A stretch of DNA of 64,000 bases. It comes from Talpa occidentalis. Lineage: Eukaryota; Chordata; Mammalia; Eulipotyphla; Talpidae. The translations under genes were made by a program, and so were the position numbers. Below, piece after piece: positions 38,800 through 51,092 of the stretch. A model generated the notes under the pieces. The model worked only from the letters and a program-made list of their open reading frames with translations, did not search any database and had not been told where the DNA came from. Position 1 is the first letter of the stretch. The number at the start of each line of letters is the position of its first letter. The stretch spans positions 99,470,684 through 99,534,683 of the forward strand of contig NW_026555331.1 in the NCBI RefSeq assembly GCF_014898055.3, read 5' to 3'.

Positions 38800-39055
38800 A
38801 GCTACACTTGCAGGTCTCTAACAGCTAATATCATTAGAGTACTTACATGTGCCATATATTATGTTAGAAGCTTTGACAAACACCAACTTAATAGAGTCTT
38901 AAAATATTCTTGTGCAGTTATTATACTCCTGAGAATTAACTCACTCCACTTCAGAGAAGAGGTAACAAGGCTTCAAAAAGTTAAATATAAAAATTTGCCA
39001 AGAGTTAGACAACTGGTGAATGAGGAATCTTAGCTCAAACCCAGTGCTTCATTAT
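38800..39055 (-). mobile_element. MIR element
   Basis: Nearly full-length reverse MIR: ttgagtacttac-like start, cacttcagagaagaggtaac, aaggcttcaaaaagttaaat, ttgccaagagttagacaact, ggaatcttagctcaaaccc. Confidence 0.65.
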
Positions 39056-39114
39056 AGCCAACTCCTAACTACCAAAATATGAATTAGAATAATTCATAAG
39101 AAAACATAGGCATA

Positions 39115-39405
39115 GGGCCTCCCTGGTGGTGCAAGGGGTTAAGCACAATACTGTGAAGCTATCCACAGTAGCTTCACACTCTGCAGCACGAATTCCATCC
39201 CCGGCCGGCCAGGGAGCTACCCACATGGAGCAGCAGACCTCTCTGTCTCACCCGCTGCTCCCCTCAGAAGTGTATTTCAGTCAGTCTGCCTGTTCTGTTC
39301 CCCACTCTGTCTCTGGTGAATCCTCTCGCCCCCCGCTCACCTCCTGCACCTCTGGCCTGTACCCCAGTTCTTGCATGCATAAATAAATAAATCTCTAAAA
39401 AAAGA
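39115..39405 (+). mobile_element. tRNA-derived T+ SINE, copy 16
   Basis: Full-length, with a perfect 15-base duplication gaaaacataggcata (39,100-39,114 and 39,406-39,420). That duplicated sequence is L1 ORF2 DNA, so the SINE landed inside an L1. A short repeat (agcttcacactctgcagc) expands its middle. Confidence 0.95.
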
Positions 39406-39640
39406 GAAAACATAGGCATAATCTTCATGATCTTGGCTTAGACAGTGCCATTTTAGATAGAACAAAAAGCATAAGCAACCAAAAAGAAAACTAGCTAACT
39501 TGCCCTTTATAAAAATTAAAAACTTTTATGCTTCTAAGAACACCATCAAGAAAGTAACTACTCACTTAATGGGAGAAAATATTTTTTTAATTACATGTCT
39601 GATAAGACCCTCAAATCTAGAATACATAAAGAACTATTTT

Positions 39641-39772
39641 CACCAGAACTGGACCTGGCTAGACCATAATCTTGGACTTTCCAGGCTCCAGAACTGTGAG
39701 AAAATAAATGTATGTTGTTTAAACCATGGAGTTTATGGTATTTTGTTATAGTAGCTGGAGAATACTTAATAT
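39641..39772 (+). mobile_element. MLT1-type LTR 3' end inside L1
   Basis: About 130 bases with the characteristic MaLR end (ggactttccaggctccagaa, ctgtgagaaaataaatgt, atggtattttgttatagtag). L1 sequence resumes at caactcaataataaaaag. Only the 3' part is present. Confidence 0.6.
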
Positions 39773-40570
39773 ACAACTCAATAATAAAAAGACAAATAAT
39801 CCAATTTAAAAAATAGGCAAAGCATCTGAATATACATTTCCCCAAAGAAGATAAGTAAATGGCTAATAAACACATGAAAACATGCTCAATATCATTCCTC
39901 ATTAGGAAAATACAAATCAAAACCACATTGAGATATCCTCTCACAAGTGCTTGAAAGGCTGAAAACAAAAAGATAGACAATGGTTGGCAAAGATGTGGAA
40001 AAACTGGGACCATAATACACTGATCGTGAGAATTAAAGTTGGGGAAGATACATGGAAAACAGTCTGGCAGTTTTTCAAACAATTAAACAGTTACAAAATG
40101 ACACAGCAATTCCAATGTTAGACATATACCTAAAAGAAAGAAAACATGTCCACACAAAAAATGTGTGCATGAATGTTTGTTACAGCATTATTCACAATAG
40201 CCAAAGGATAGAAACGACCAAACATCTATCACCTGTTGAATGGATAAGCAAAATGTGATCTGTCTACACAGTGGAATCTTTTTCAGATATATATCCCATG
40301 GATCAACCTTGAAAACATTATGCTAAGTGAAAGAAGTCAGTCACAAAGACCACATATTGTGTGATTCCAGTAAATTAAAGGCCCAGAACAGGCACACCTA
40401 TAGGGACAGGAAATAGATTATTGGTCAACTTGCTAGGACTAGAAGGCTGGGTAATGGAGTTTGTGTGGTAAAATCTAAAGCACATAGGACTTCCTTTTGT
40501 AGTAAGAAAATGTTCTAAAATGGACTCTGGTGATGGTTGCACAGCTCTAAATATATTTGAAAAACAAATG

Positions 40571-42578
40571 GGTGATTTGCCTGGTATTATTGAATAAGAG
40601 TTGAGAATGATTAGAATCCTTGGGAAAGTGAAGTTTTAAGTATTAGGGCAAATGTGGTATCACCTATTAGGGTAATATGGTAGGAATTGGTCACAGATAG
40701 CAAACTGTTTCTGCCCAGTGGTGAAAAATCTATTAAAATTAGATTCTGTGCATGTGCAGGAGTGTCAAATCTGCAAAGGCAGAATTCTTCAGCCCAGAGT
40801 CTGCAGAGTAGGGAGGTGAATGGGCACAAAGTGGCTAAAGATTAGAAGGCAGACATGGTCACCATCTGTCCTCTCTGCGGTTCTTTCTTCTCTGACCATT
40901 TCTATAGTCTTCTTTCTCTCACCTTCCATCTTTCATTGTTCATCCATCAAATGCCCATCTCCTTAAAGGCTCCACGCGGCAGCTTCTACTCTTCTTTACA
41001 TGCTCTCCCTTGGTAAGCACACACTCTCCCAGGTTGCTATTGCCAGGTATGGTCTTCTGAGTGCATATATATATATATTCCCAGCTTAGACTTTTCCTGA
41101 CCATCAACCCCAGTTATTCATCTGCCCACCAGACATTTCCATCTATTGCCCCTCATGTGTCCCAAACTCAAATGCCCAACATCACTCCTTCCTCATCCAT
41201 TTTATTGTCCTGTACACCCTTTTTTGGAAAATCGAAAGACTTTGAGAGTTAGAGCAGTTTTGCACACAATGCAATAAGGATTTCATAGGGCACAATAAAA
41301 TGAAAACGTTTACAGACACAAACAGAACAGGGAAGTGAGAGAGGATATGATAAATTACTCCTTTGATCAACTTGCTCCTTTGGTTGACAGCTTTTAGTTA
41401 TTCTTTCATGTGCAGAGATAACCCTAACTCTATATGCTGTTACTTAAATCTGGATTTCACCACAAATTTAATACAGCATATACTGACAAAAATAATCCAT
41501 GCATATATGAAGAATTGTGATATAGACATTGATGTCAATTAACTTATGGTCTAGCAAGGGAAGCTCAGAAGTAAACAAGAAATTTTCATACAATGCAACA
41601 AATGTAAATAAAGATTTAAGCATAAACCTCTATGCCAGCACAATAGGTTATTTTACCCAGTAACTGGGGGGAGAGGGGGCGAGTGGGGAGGGAAATTTGG
41701 TAGAAACAATTTTTGAAACCAGAAGAGCTCCTGAAACAAGATCAACAGAAGTTAGAGGAGAGGATATCCCAGCATGAGCTTGGCTTTTCTATGAATCCCC
41801 TCAGTAAGGTGGGTGTCAGGAAGGACAAGTGCAGAGATATGAGGTTTAGAGAGAGAATCTGGTGAATGTAAAACAGAGAAGTTTCAGTGAGTAAAGTAGG
41901 AGCCAAATTGAATAGGGAGTGAAAAAGTGAATGCAAAAAGGGATAGAACATTTTTCTAATAAGCTTAGCTGTGAAGGAGAAAAGATAAGGCAAGAGACAG
42001 ATAGATGGGTGTGTATGTTTTGGGGGAGTGTTTCTATGTGCATTTCTAAGATAAGAGGGATATGAGAAATTTAAATGATGAAGGGAAGAAGCCAGAATTA
42101 AGAGGGAGTTTGTGGAACAGTGGTGGAGCAAGGTGCCCAATATGGGAGAGACTGAGAAGTTGAGCAAGATGAAGGTTTTAACTTCATTCTGTAGAATTAG
42201 AAGGAAGAAGCAAGGATAAGTGTGGTGGATAGGGTGACAGGAATTTGATAGATTTCATTTTCTAAGTTAGCAAGAGAAAAATAGGGTAGAGTATGAGGAT
42301 TGTTTAAAATAGTTTTAATGACTATAAACTGATTGAGTTATGATAGCAAATGAACTGGTGTTTCTCATGAATTTGGGGCTCAGCTAAATTAGGAGTAAAT
42401 AAGTAAGAAAATTGCAAAGACAGGAATTTGCAATTTGAGAATGGATGTGTTATTGTACAATTTCAGAAGTATATCAGTCCCAGGTGATGATAAGATCTTG
42501 GCCTGGCAATGGGGCCAGGTGGCTAATTGGGAAAAAGATGTGACGATAATTAGAAGTAAGAAGTTAATAAACTGAAAA
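40571..42578. other. Intergenic, nothing recognised
   Basis: Unique-looking. The 141-residue reverse frame (41,742-42,167) is low-complexity Leu/Ser/Phe-rich and shows no family features. Confidence 0.45.
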
Positions 42579-42855
42579 GGGCCTCCCCGGTGGCACAGGT
42601 GGTTGAGCACAGCTCTGTGAAGCTGTCCGCAGCCTCTGCAGTGCCGGTTCAATTCCCGCCGGCCTTGGAGCAACCCACATGGCAAGTAGACCTCTCCTGT
42701 CTTGCCCGCTGCTCCCCCTCAGCAGTGTATTTCATCAGTCTGCCTGTTCTGTTCCCCGCTCTGTCTCTGGTGAATCCTCTCACCCTCCCACGCATCTGGC
42801 CTGTACCCCGGCTCTTGTATAAATTAAAAAAAACCATAAAAATCTTAAAAAAAAA
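42579..42855 (+). mobile_element. tRNA-derived T+ SINE, copy 17
   Basis: Begins ggcctccccggtggcac and ends with an irregular tail (attaaaaaaaaccataaaaatctt). Flanked by near-identical aactgaaaag copies on both sides. Confidence 0.9.
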
Positions 42856-43159
42856 TTAACTGAAAAGCCAATGAGTCGAATGTATCATCCATGTGTGTAT
42901 TAACTTTGCCTGTTGGATGGCAAGTCTTAGGGAAAAGACTAAGAGTTAACATCTCTGGTGAATGACAGGGAGAGAAGAGATACAATGGTGATGGTCAAGG
43001 GAAGAGGATGACATGACCTCAAAGATAGAATTCCAACAAAAGAATGGAAGAATAATGTGGAACCTATCTTGCTGCTTCTATTGTTTATTCTCCACACAGC
43101 AGGAGTTTGGTTTTTTGGTTTGTTTTGTTTTGGGGTTTTTTTGGTATATATTTCTTATG

Positions 43160-43830
43160 TTATTATTCTACTCAAAACCTGCTAATGCTTTCTACTTCCA
43201 ATATCTTCACCATGATCTCACTATCTGGCTTGCCTATCTTTCCTCTCTGACTTCTTCATTTAGCACTTTAATCTTTGCCTATCCTAGCCCAGCCACACTG
43301 ACTTCCTTGTTATCCCCAAGCATGAAAAAAAGTGTCCTCACCTTGCACTACTCTTTTTTTTTTTTTTTAAGATTTATTTATTTATTTATACACGTACTGG
43401 GTACAGTCAGAAGCGTGGGAGGGTGAGAGAATTCACCAGAGCCAGAGCGGGGAGCAGAGCAGGCAGAAGGACGGAAGTACACTGCTGAGGGGAGCAGCGG
43501 GCGGCAGGAGAGGTCTGCGCGCCATGTGGGACCCTCCTCCGGTGGCCAGGGAGCAGCCGGGGATTGAACCAGTGCTGCAGAGGCTGCGGGCAGCTTCACA
43601 ACCCAGCGCTCAACCACTGTGCCACCGGGGAGGCCCCTGCACTGCTCTTTACTATGCTTGGAAAACTCTTCTCCAAGTGGCCCACTTCCTCACCTCCTTC
43701 AGATCTCTGCTCAACTCTCATCTGCTTCACAAGGCATTTCTGATTTCCCCCTTTGCCCACTCCTGTAGGTAATCCTTATTCTACATTCCTGCTTCATTTT
43801 TCTACACAGGAGTCATAACCAACTTTATAT
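43160..43830 (+). mobile_element. L2 3' end, split by a SINE
   Basis: Old L2 with ccagccacactgacttcctt, ccttgcact, then after the SINE ctcacctccttcagatctct, gctcaactctcatc, ggcatttctgatttccccc. The two halves are in order on both sides of SINE copy 18. Confidence 0.65.
43357..43637 (-). mobile_element. Young-type tRNA-derived SINE, copy 18
   Basis: CpG-rich body of the young type with the older tail (taagatttatttatttattta). The duplication tgcactactcttt (43,344-43,356) versus tgcactgctcttt (43,638-43,650) flanks it. It is inserted within an L2 element. Confidence 0.93.
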
Positions 43831-44509
43831 ACACTTACTTCTCCTTACCCTTCCCTGTAACCTGCCAGCACCCACTCTGAAGACTGGAAGTATGCAAAGG
43901 CAAGATTTTTTTGTAATTCTGCATTATATCCCATAGAAGGCATAAATGTCTTCTTGAATGAAGGCAATGGCAGTACACTATAAAAGTACCTTAACCCTAA
44001 CAATGTGAAGCATGTGAGAGAAATGCTTGGATATATATAGGAAGGGAAGTTGTTGCCGTGTAATGGAATCCAGTGGGAACCCTGAGAAGTAGACCAGTGG
44101 GCAGAGGTCATTTTTAGGAAGCCCAAAGCAATATGGGGACACAAAGACAGTGATGATGGATGATCAGAGGAACTTTTTAGGAATTCTCCAAGGATGAGGA
44201 TGTAATGACATTTGCTGATTTAGTTTCCAACAGACTTAGAACCATCAGCCCTTCTCTGGATTGATTGCACTCCTGAAGGAATCCACATGAGAGAACAGCA
44301 GCCACTGGGGTGTGAGAGGAACATAGATTTGCTGGAAAGAGTTACCCATCCAATTGATGATATGTTATCAAGGATTCCCTGGCAAGTTAGGGAACAGATG
44401 GATATTTAGAGATTGTTTAGTACCAGGACACCTTACCAAGAATTCTCCACAGCAACAACCCTGAAGGTGAGGGATTGACACGAGAATAATTTAGGTCCTG
44501 TCAGACTTT

Positions 44510-44640
44510 GTTTACTGTCCCCACCTCAGATGCGCACTTCCAGGCATTTCTTGCCTCCACACCTATGCTTGCATTGTTCTCTGTCTAGAACTCCCTTACC
44601 CTCCTGTACAGATACTTCAGAGGACTGATGCTGTTGGGCT
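44510..44640 (+). mobile_element. Possible second L2 fragment
   Basis: Short stretch with L2-like tgctctgtctagaactccc order (tgcattgttctctgtctaga, actcccttaccctcc). Too diverged for more. Confidence 0.35.
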
Positions 44641-44679
44641 CTCTGTCAGAACATTTGAACTTAATTTTTCCACAGAGAG

Positions 44680-44830
44680 AGGAGTGCTCAATGGATAAGA
44701 GCTTCTGGACTCAGATATCCTGCTGCTTGCTAGAAGTGCGAGTTTGAGCAAATGATTTAACTTTTTCAGGCGTCAGCTTCTTCATCTGAAAAATGGCGGT
44801 TATGATATGTTTCAGACAAACTTTAGGTTG
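44680..44830 (+). mobile_element. MIR fragment
   Basis: Forward MIR: ggataagagcttctggactc, gcaaatgatttaactttttc, aggcgtcagcttcttcatct, gaaaaatggcggttatgata. Confidence 0.65.
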
Positions 44831-45549
44831 GCATTTGGTGCATCATAAAGCTTTCAATACTTGTTAGCTGTGTTTTTGGGTGACTAAAAATACTGGGCAA
44901 CTCAAGCATAAAGTACAAGGTTCTCATACCTCTTTCCTCCTGACTGTTACTAGTAAGGAGCAGAGAGCAGGCCGGGAAGCTAGAATGCTCTGGTCTCTAC
45001 CTCAGGGGAACAGGCTGCAGTCTAAACTGCCACTTCGTTATTTTAGGCAAGACACTCAACATCTTTGGGGTGCTATAAAGATCAGAGAGTAAACATCTGT
45101 GAAAGCATTTGTAAACAGAGTGTTTGCTTTACCGAAAGCAAGGAACTGTGGTTGAGAACAGAAACAAATTTAATTGCCTCTGTTTTGAAAATCTTACCCT
45201 TAGAAAATTCACTACAGGAAAAGAGAGACTCTTTGTCTCACTTTGATTAGATTATCCTGATTATCTTCTGTTGCCTTCATTATAAACAAAACAAAACAAA
45301 AAAACTCTTAGTGCTAGGGAAAATCTTTCTGAGCCCATGACATGCTTCCTTTTCTCATTTTAAATCTGGTTGATCTACTAAACAAACCACCACATTCACC
45401 AAAATAATATGCATCTTTGTGGTTTAAAATCTGTTGCTGAGCAGTGACAAAGGAGCTCTGTAGGGAATGGTAATGCGATTAGGATGGTAGGTAACTGACT
45501 TGGGGCGAGTAAGAACACCCAAGCCTTCCTACAGGATTCCTGAGAAAAA

Positions 45550-45790
45550 TATTATCAGAGACAGGTTAGAGCAAGGTCTCTGGTGGGGGTCATGTGGGTT
45601 CAAATCCCAGCTCTTCCACTTCATTTCAGGGCAACCTTGAAAATTATTAAAACTGAGTGACTCTATTCCCACATCCATAAAACTGGAACTACAGTTATCC
45701 ACCTTCTAGGGTTACTTGGAGATGAGTTGATATCTGTGATTTATGTGAGTATACCCGAAGTTTTTGCTATTAATATATGCACAGGGTTCA
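45550..45790 (+). mobile_element. MIR element
   Basis: Forward MIR: tcatgtgggttcaaatccca, gctcttccacttcatttcag, ttcccacatccataaaactg, ccttctagggttacttggag. Confidence 0.65.
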
Positions 45791-45999
45791 GGCCAGGAAA
45801 GACATTTCCTTCAGCATTAAATGAACCTTCCCAAAAGCTAATGCTCTCCAGGAAGCTATGACATGGCAGAGGGAACACTCATTCTGTGTAGGCTGGAGGT
45901 TTAAGTAATATGGCCTAGTAGTTTTCTCCTTCTCTTTCCCATTTTTTGTAAGGTCACAGCCAAGTTCAGGAAAGGTGGATCTAGAACACACCAATCAGG

Positions 46000-46068
46000 T
46001 AGATCCGAGCCACCATCTGGTTGTTCCTCGTACCTAGATCTGAGCGCCCATCTGGTTGTTCCTCCCAG
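46000..46068 (+). repeat. Two-copy ~34-bp tandem repeat
   Basis: Units start tagatccgagc and tagatctgagc and share catctggttgttcctc. A local duplication with no known role. Confidence 0.85.
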
Positions 46069-46504
46069 AACAAGAGGAGTCATTCCCAAATATTTTTCTT
46101 CCTGGCTTATTTTGCCTAGCTAATGGAGAAGAGGGAGGAGGAGGGGAAAGCAAAAGGAAGAGAAGGATAAGGAAGTGGGAGATAGGGGAAAACTCGGCAT
46201 CCCTCTGAAGTGGGAGCCAACTCCTGGCCCCATCTTTTCACTTCTACCTCTGAGAAAGAAAGATGGTAGCCAGAGAGAGATGACTGGGTTTTCTGCCAAG
46301 TATAACTTACTCCCTGAAGATGGGAAGTGTTCCATCTCATGAGTTGCATGAAAGATAGACAATCTGAAGAAAGAAAGGTCAACAAATAGCAGGGGGACTG
46401 GGCCTTCGCCCACGGAACAGCAGGTGGCCCCTCACTCCTTTTCACCTTTCCAACCTCATAAAAGAAAATGCATTGCAAGAGCCCAAAGAATGGGACCCGA
46501 GAAC

Positions 46505-46645
46505 ACTGTAGTCTAGACCAGCACATGGTAGTCTAGACCAGCATCACATGACATGGCGCTCTTGTTAAAGTGCAAAGGTAGCCTCAAATTCTGCATTGTT
46601 AACAAGTCTCCAGGTAATTTCATTGCTGATGTCTGAGGCCCTCAC
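46505..46645. mobile_element. Possible hAT-Charlie relic (MER5-like)
   Basis: gaccagcatcacatgacatg, ctcttgttaaagtgcaaagg, aacaagtctccaggtaattt. The left end holds a tandem 21-base unit (tagtctagaccagcacatgg repeated). Confidence 0.4.
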
Positions 46646-47099
46646 TTAAGAGTAGCAAGAGTTTTGGTAACCTGGAGTTGTGTGATGCCCAAGAATGCCT
46701 TGTGATATTGCCCAATTGTGAACACTTGAACTTAGCCAGTCTATATCTTGGGTATGGAGAGAACAGAAATTCTCTAATCCTTAATCTTGACCCCAAACTT
46801 TTGAACGAGTGAAGGGAGACAAGGAGGACAAATGTGTTTATCTTGGCCAACCAGTTCTGTGAGTGATTTTTCCAGTCTCTTCTCAGGGTTGGTTGCAGTA
46901 AGCCTAATGTGCCTATTACATCTTGGTGACATTTTGTGAACTCTTGGCTTATGTCTTAAATTGGGGGCTGTGGAACAATGTCATTTATTCCCATCAGGGT
47001 GACAGATAACTCCAAATGGCACTTTTAAAAATCTTTTCCTTATGACTACCTAAATCATATTAGTCCTTCAATTTAGCTGTCATCATTGACACATCTACA

Positions 47100-47290
47100 T
47101 GCCAGTGTTTTACATAGGTAATTTTATTTAATTCTTCCCAAACAATATTTTAAGATAGAGATCATTATCTCCAATTTATATATGAAGGAACTGCGGCTAA
47201 GAGAGGTTAAGTAATTTTCCCAAGGTTACCCAGCTATGAAAACACAGATGCAGGCTGGCAACCCAGGTGAGTTTAATTTTACTCCTCTCC
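47100..47290 (-). mobile_element. MIR element
   Basis: Reverse MIR, among the clearest here: tagagatcattatctccaat, aaggaactgcggctaagaga, ggttaagtaattttcccaag, gttacccagctatgaaaaca. Confidence 0.75.
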
Positions 47291-47449
47291 TTTTATTACC
47301 TACATGCCATCCTGTAGATAACAGACTACTTATTAAAATTCAGAAGACTTATTCATTATTTTAAAACAAATTCAAATCTCACTTTATTTGATATCAACTG
47401 ACTCCCTTGATATGAATTTATCATAAAGCTAATGAGGCCTACATTTCCA

Positions 47450-48130
47450 GAACTCCTCCATTATAAAGGTGCCTTCCAAGGCTCTCTAATTTTTATTCAT
47501 AATTTTGCATTCTTGTTCTTAAAAAGGCTCCCCAAATTTTAAAATGTTGGGTTGCACAAAATCTGAACCTGCCTTCTCTTGCTCCCAAATACATAAACCC
47601 TCTCTTACAACACTCTTAGTAAGTAGTAGTTCAGCTTGTACTTGAGTACCTCCAATTTACAGCAGCTCATAACCTCACAGAGAGTTTGTCTCATTTCACA
47701 TAGTTCTAATTCCTCAGAACTTCTTTTTATACCATGCCAAAATCAACATCCACCTATTGATTGAAATTCAAGCCCTCTGATACTCCAGAAAGTAAACCTT
47801 ATCCCACTCCATCTGATAGATCTGAAAGTATTTCAAGGGTGTTATGGTTTCCTTTCCCAAACCATCCTCAATACTTATAACCATTCCTCATCTCTTGCCA
47901 TCTGGCCCAACGTCTCTTCCAGTTGTGGATGTCCTTCTTAAAAAGCATTCCAGGTTTGGCATGGTTGACAGAGAACAAAACAACCCCTTTGCTGTATTTG
48001 TCTGTTGACGACTTTGCATTTTTCACTGTGGATATTGAGCAATGCCGTTGTATTTGACTCATTTCTGTAGATTGTCGAATCGTGTTGTACCCTACTTTGG
48101 TTTCCTACCTCAGACTTCATAGTTCTGTGA
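47450..48130. other. Unassigned region, possibly a very old LINE relic
   Basis: Contains accattcctcatctcttgcc, ttgtggatgtccttcttaaa and an order of short motifs I associate with very old vertebrate LINE (CR1/L3-like) 3' ends. Too decayed to be sure. No coding potential was recognised. Confidence 0.25.
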
Positions 48131-48551
48131 GTAGCTTCCTACTTTTCTTGTGATGTCATTCATATTATATGATCCGTTAGGAGTTGGTAAAGGTCAAGGA
48201 GTTGGCAGGATTTAGCAAGGCTTCCTGGCACATTCCTGACACATTCTGGGAAGACAGCAAACTCACAGCTCCACAGCTGTCCTTGCATATAATACGACCA
48301 GGACTTTACGCCTTGGCAGGTGTTCTTCCCCACCCCTGAGTGATCACATTCTTAATCTTGATTTTCTCAAGCTACTTATGACATTTGGAAAACAAATCTT
48401 TATAGGAAAAGCTCATCAAATGGGATAATTATGATATTGAAGGGTTACATTTGCCATTCATGTACTTTTCTGTGTAAATTTGTCTCAACCCTTTTGCTTT
48501 CTGCTTTATTGTTTATAGTTTCCCCTTTGTCTTATCTGGAGACTCATCGTC

Positions 48552-48804
48552 TTTTTTTTTTTTTTAAGATTTATTTTATTGATTTACGCGTAGAACTGGG
48601 GTGTGGGCGGGTGAGAGGAGTCACCAGAGACAGAGTTGGGAGCAGAACAGGCAGATCTACTGAAATACACCACTGAGGGGAGCAGCAGGTGAGACAAGAG
48701 AGGTCTGCTGTGTCATGTGTAGGTTAGCTCCCTGGCCAGGGATTGAACTCAAGTCCTAGCGGGGATAACACTGAGACTTAACCCTTAGGCCACCAGGGAG
48801 GCCC
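48552..48804 (-). mobile_element. tRNA-derived T+ SINE, copy 19
   Basis: Reverse older-type copy with several small deletions, T-run on the left and ccaccagggaggcccc at the right end. No clear target duplication. Confidence 0.88.
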
Positions 48805-49414
48805 CAGATTAATTAATTAATCTGTGGTGATATAGGGAAGAGAAATCCCCCAAGCCCATGCATCTTCTACACTAGCAAGTATATCTATCACACTAAGGTA
48901 TTAAGTTCTGTTAGAGGGAAGCCAAATAATATTCTTTACAGGTTTCACCTTTGTTCTCCTACATCTCAGCCCTCGACCTCCACCCTTTCTTTCATCTTGC
49001 CTTGTATACACTGAAGAGTCCCTCATGTTACCTTCATGCCTTTTTTGTTGTTGTTGAACAATTAGGTCTTTTAGGTAGAGAAATTAATAAACTTCAGAGT
49101 TTAAATTCTTTGGGAGATAAAAGGAGAAATCTTTTCCCCATTAAATTTTAATGAAGTTGCTTTGTGTAAGCTTTATAGTAAATTGCTTTAAAAAATTAAA
49201 TACAGATAGATCTTAAGAATCAAAAAAGCCCCCAATAACCTCAGAAGCTATTTGCACATAGAAAGCACTTTAACTCAGACTGCTAAGTTTTAGATAGGAA
49301 AATAACAAAATTAAAGCAATTTTCTTAAAAGATAATAAAAACACTATGAACCAGAAAGAGAAGAAATCCAAATTAACTACTAAATGCCTGCCCCAAAGAT
49401 TACGTCAGGTAATC

Positions 49415-49525
49415 TTCCTAATAACATATATGGCAGAAATTATTAAGATTTTACATATAGATGAGGAAACATGGAGCAGATAAGTAATCTGCCTGGTAAC
49501 TGAGAAGGGAGCCCTTCTTGCCTGG
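49415..49525 (-). mobile_element. MIR fragment
   Basis: Reverse MIR core: ttttacatatagatgaggaa, acatggagcagataagtaat, ctgcctggtaactgagaag. Confidence 0.55.
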
Positions 49526-49627
49526 GAGCAGCTAATGTTCATTGGACTTTACCTCACTCTTTCTAGAATGGCCAGAAGCCAAGCTGCATGAATTTCATTA
49601 TGGATGCCCTTAATATACCTGCATATT

Positions 49628-49891
49628 CGGGCCTCCCTGGTGGCTCAAGGGGTTAAGCACAGCACTGTGAAGCTGTCCGCAGCCACTGCAGCATGAGTTC
49701 CATACCCTGGCCAGGGAGCTACCCACATGGCACAGCAGACCTCTCCTGACTCCTGCTGCTCCCCTCAGCAGTGGATTTCAGTGGATCTGCCTGTTCTGCT
49801 CCCCACTCTGTCTCTGGTGAATCCTCTCACCCCCTGCACCTCTGGCCTCCACCCCAGTCATGTATGCATAAATAAATAAACCTTTAAAAAA
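49628..49891 (+). mobile_element. tRNA-derived T+ SINE, copy 20
   Basis: Full-length copy (cgggcctccctggtggctc ... gcataaataaataaaccttt). The duplication cctgcatatt/ccctgcatttt flanks it. Confidence 0.9.
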
Positions 49892-49903
49892 ACCCTGCAT
49901 TTT

Positions 49904-50975
49904 CATAACCCCTCAAGAATCTGGGTAGGCAGGAAGAGTAGTATTTCATATCTTTGAACTGAATTTGCTCTTAGATGAACTGGCTATTTATTCCCCTGAG
50001 TCCTGTTTGGCTAACATGCGTAGACTAAAGATTTGGTATTATCACAAAATGCAGTAGCCTCAGCAGAGAATTGTTCCTGATATTAGAGAGAAGGATTGAG
50101 TCTAAAACCTAAACAAAAACCATTAGCTTTAGTGGAAATTCTTAAATATCTAGTTTTGAGTTGATTCATTTACTGTGAATTTTTTAAATGTTCAAGGGAA
50201 ACTTTTAGACGGTTTAGAACAACAAGTTTATAGATTCTTGGGTTTTATATTAACATTCACCTTACTAAAGTCACAATGTATTTTCTCAAGCCTTCAATCC
50301 AATTTTCAAATCTTCTAGGTCAAGTCTAGAAGTATTTGAATAAAATTTAAAATTTACCTTTACCCTTTAATTTGAGTAATGCTCTACTAGTCTCAAAATA
50401 AACATAATATTTTCTAAATAATCTCATATAGGAACTAAACTTATTAACTATTTCAAACCACATTCTTAAATTTAATATAATTGAATCTTCCAAGCATTTT
50501 AAATGCCCAAAATGGCAGACTCACAGCCCTATCATGCAAATGGCATTTACAAATTTGCATGATATATCTTTGGAGCTAGGCTGAGTTTTGCTTTCCTTGA
50601 GAAAGTGGCATTTTTCTCCTTTCTGATAATGAGAACTACACAACCAATCATGTTTCTTTATTTGCTCTGACTACTAGGAAGTTTTGAGTTAAACTTGTAG
50701 TTCAGATAAAACAGACATGTCAATACTTCTGGTGGTCACATTTTTCTTTTTTTCATTGTAACTGGTTTTCTATTTCAACTCATATTTTACTATTTTATTA
50801 TGTATGACTGAGTTCTTTGTGAAAAGAAAATTATTATCAATGAAAATAAATATGGAATTAGAATCTGAATTTAGCAATATTATTATAACTATTTGCCCTT
50901 GGAATAGTTGAGAGATTTATTAACGATAACCATCATTAAAAAACCAATGCGTGTTGCTATTATAAGAATAGCTGC
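49904..50975. other. Intergenic, nothing recognised
   Basis: AT-rich. An inverted pair atgcaaat/atttgcat occurs at 50,534-50,570 (octamer motif in both directions). Confidence 0.5.
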
Positions 50976-51087
50976 TTAGTGTATTTCAGTAAATCTTCCT
51001 GTCCTGCTCCCTACTGTGTCTCTGGTGAATCCTCTCACCCACTCTCCCCAGCTTTTGTATGCATAAATAAATACATCTTTAAAAAAA
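50976..51087 (+). mobile_element. tRNA-derived SINE, copy 21, 3' fragment
   Basis: Only the last ~110 bases (tagtgtatttcagtaaatc ... ataaatacatcttt plus A-run). The solo LTR begins five bases after its A-run, so the LTR landed at the SINE tail. Confidence 0.88.
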
Positions 51088-51092
51088 GAAAT

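Larger units (their letters stand above)
39090..40570 (+). mobile_element. L1 ORF2 3' end and 3'UTR, interrupted twice
   Basis: Continues from gaaaacataggcata through the ORF2 C-terminal coding region (recognisable as KIKNFYASKNTIKKV, then ENIF...LEYIKNYF from 39,509) into the 3'UTR (attattcacaatagccaaag, gctaagtgaaagaagtcag). SINE copy 16 and an MLT1-like LTR end (39,641-39,772) interrupt it, and stops and shifts break the frame. The 163-residue open frame on the opposite strand is its antisense shadow. Confidence 0.8.
45791..47099. other. Intergenic, mostly unassigned
   Basis: Holds a purine-rich stretch (46,115-46,190), a small tandem repeat and a possible hAT relic. The 136-residue reverse frame (46,116-46,526) covers the purine-rich DNA and is not a supported gene. 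Confidence 0.45.

Noticed and set aside
39591..40082. 163-residue reverse frame
   Set aside because: Antisense shadow of an L1 ORF2/3'UTR and an MLT1 piece.
46116..46526. 136-residue reverse frame
   Set aside because: Overlaps another frame on the same strand and derives partly from a purine-rich stretch; no domain.
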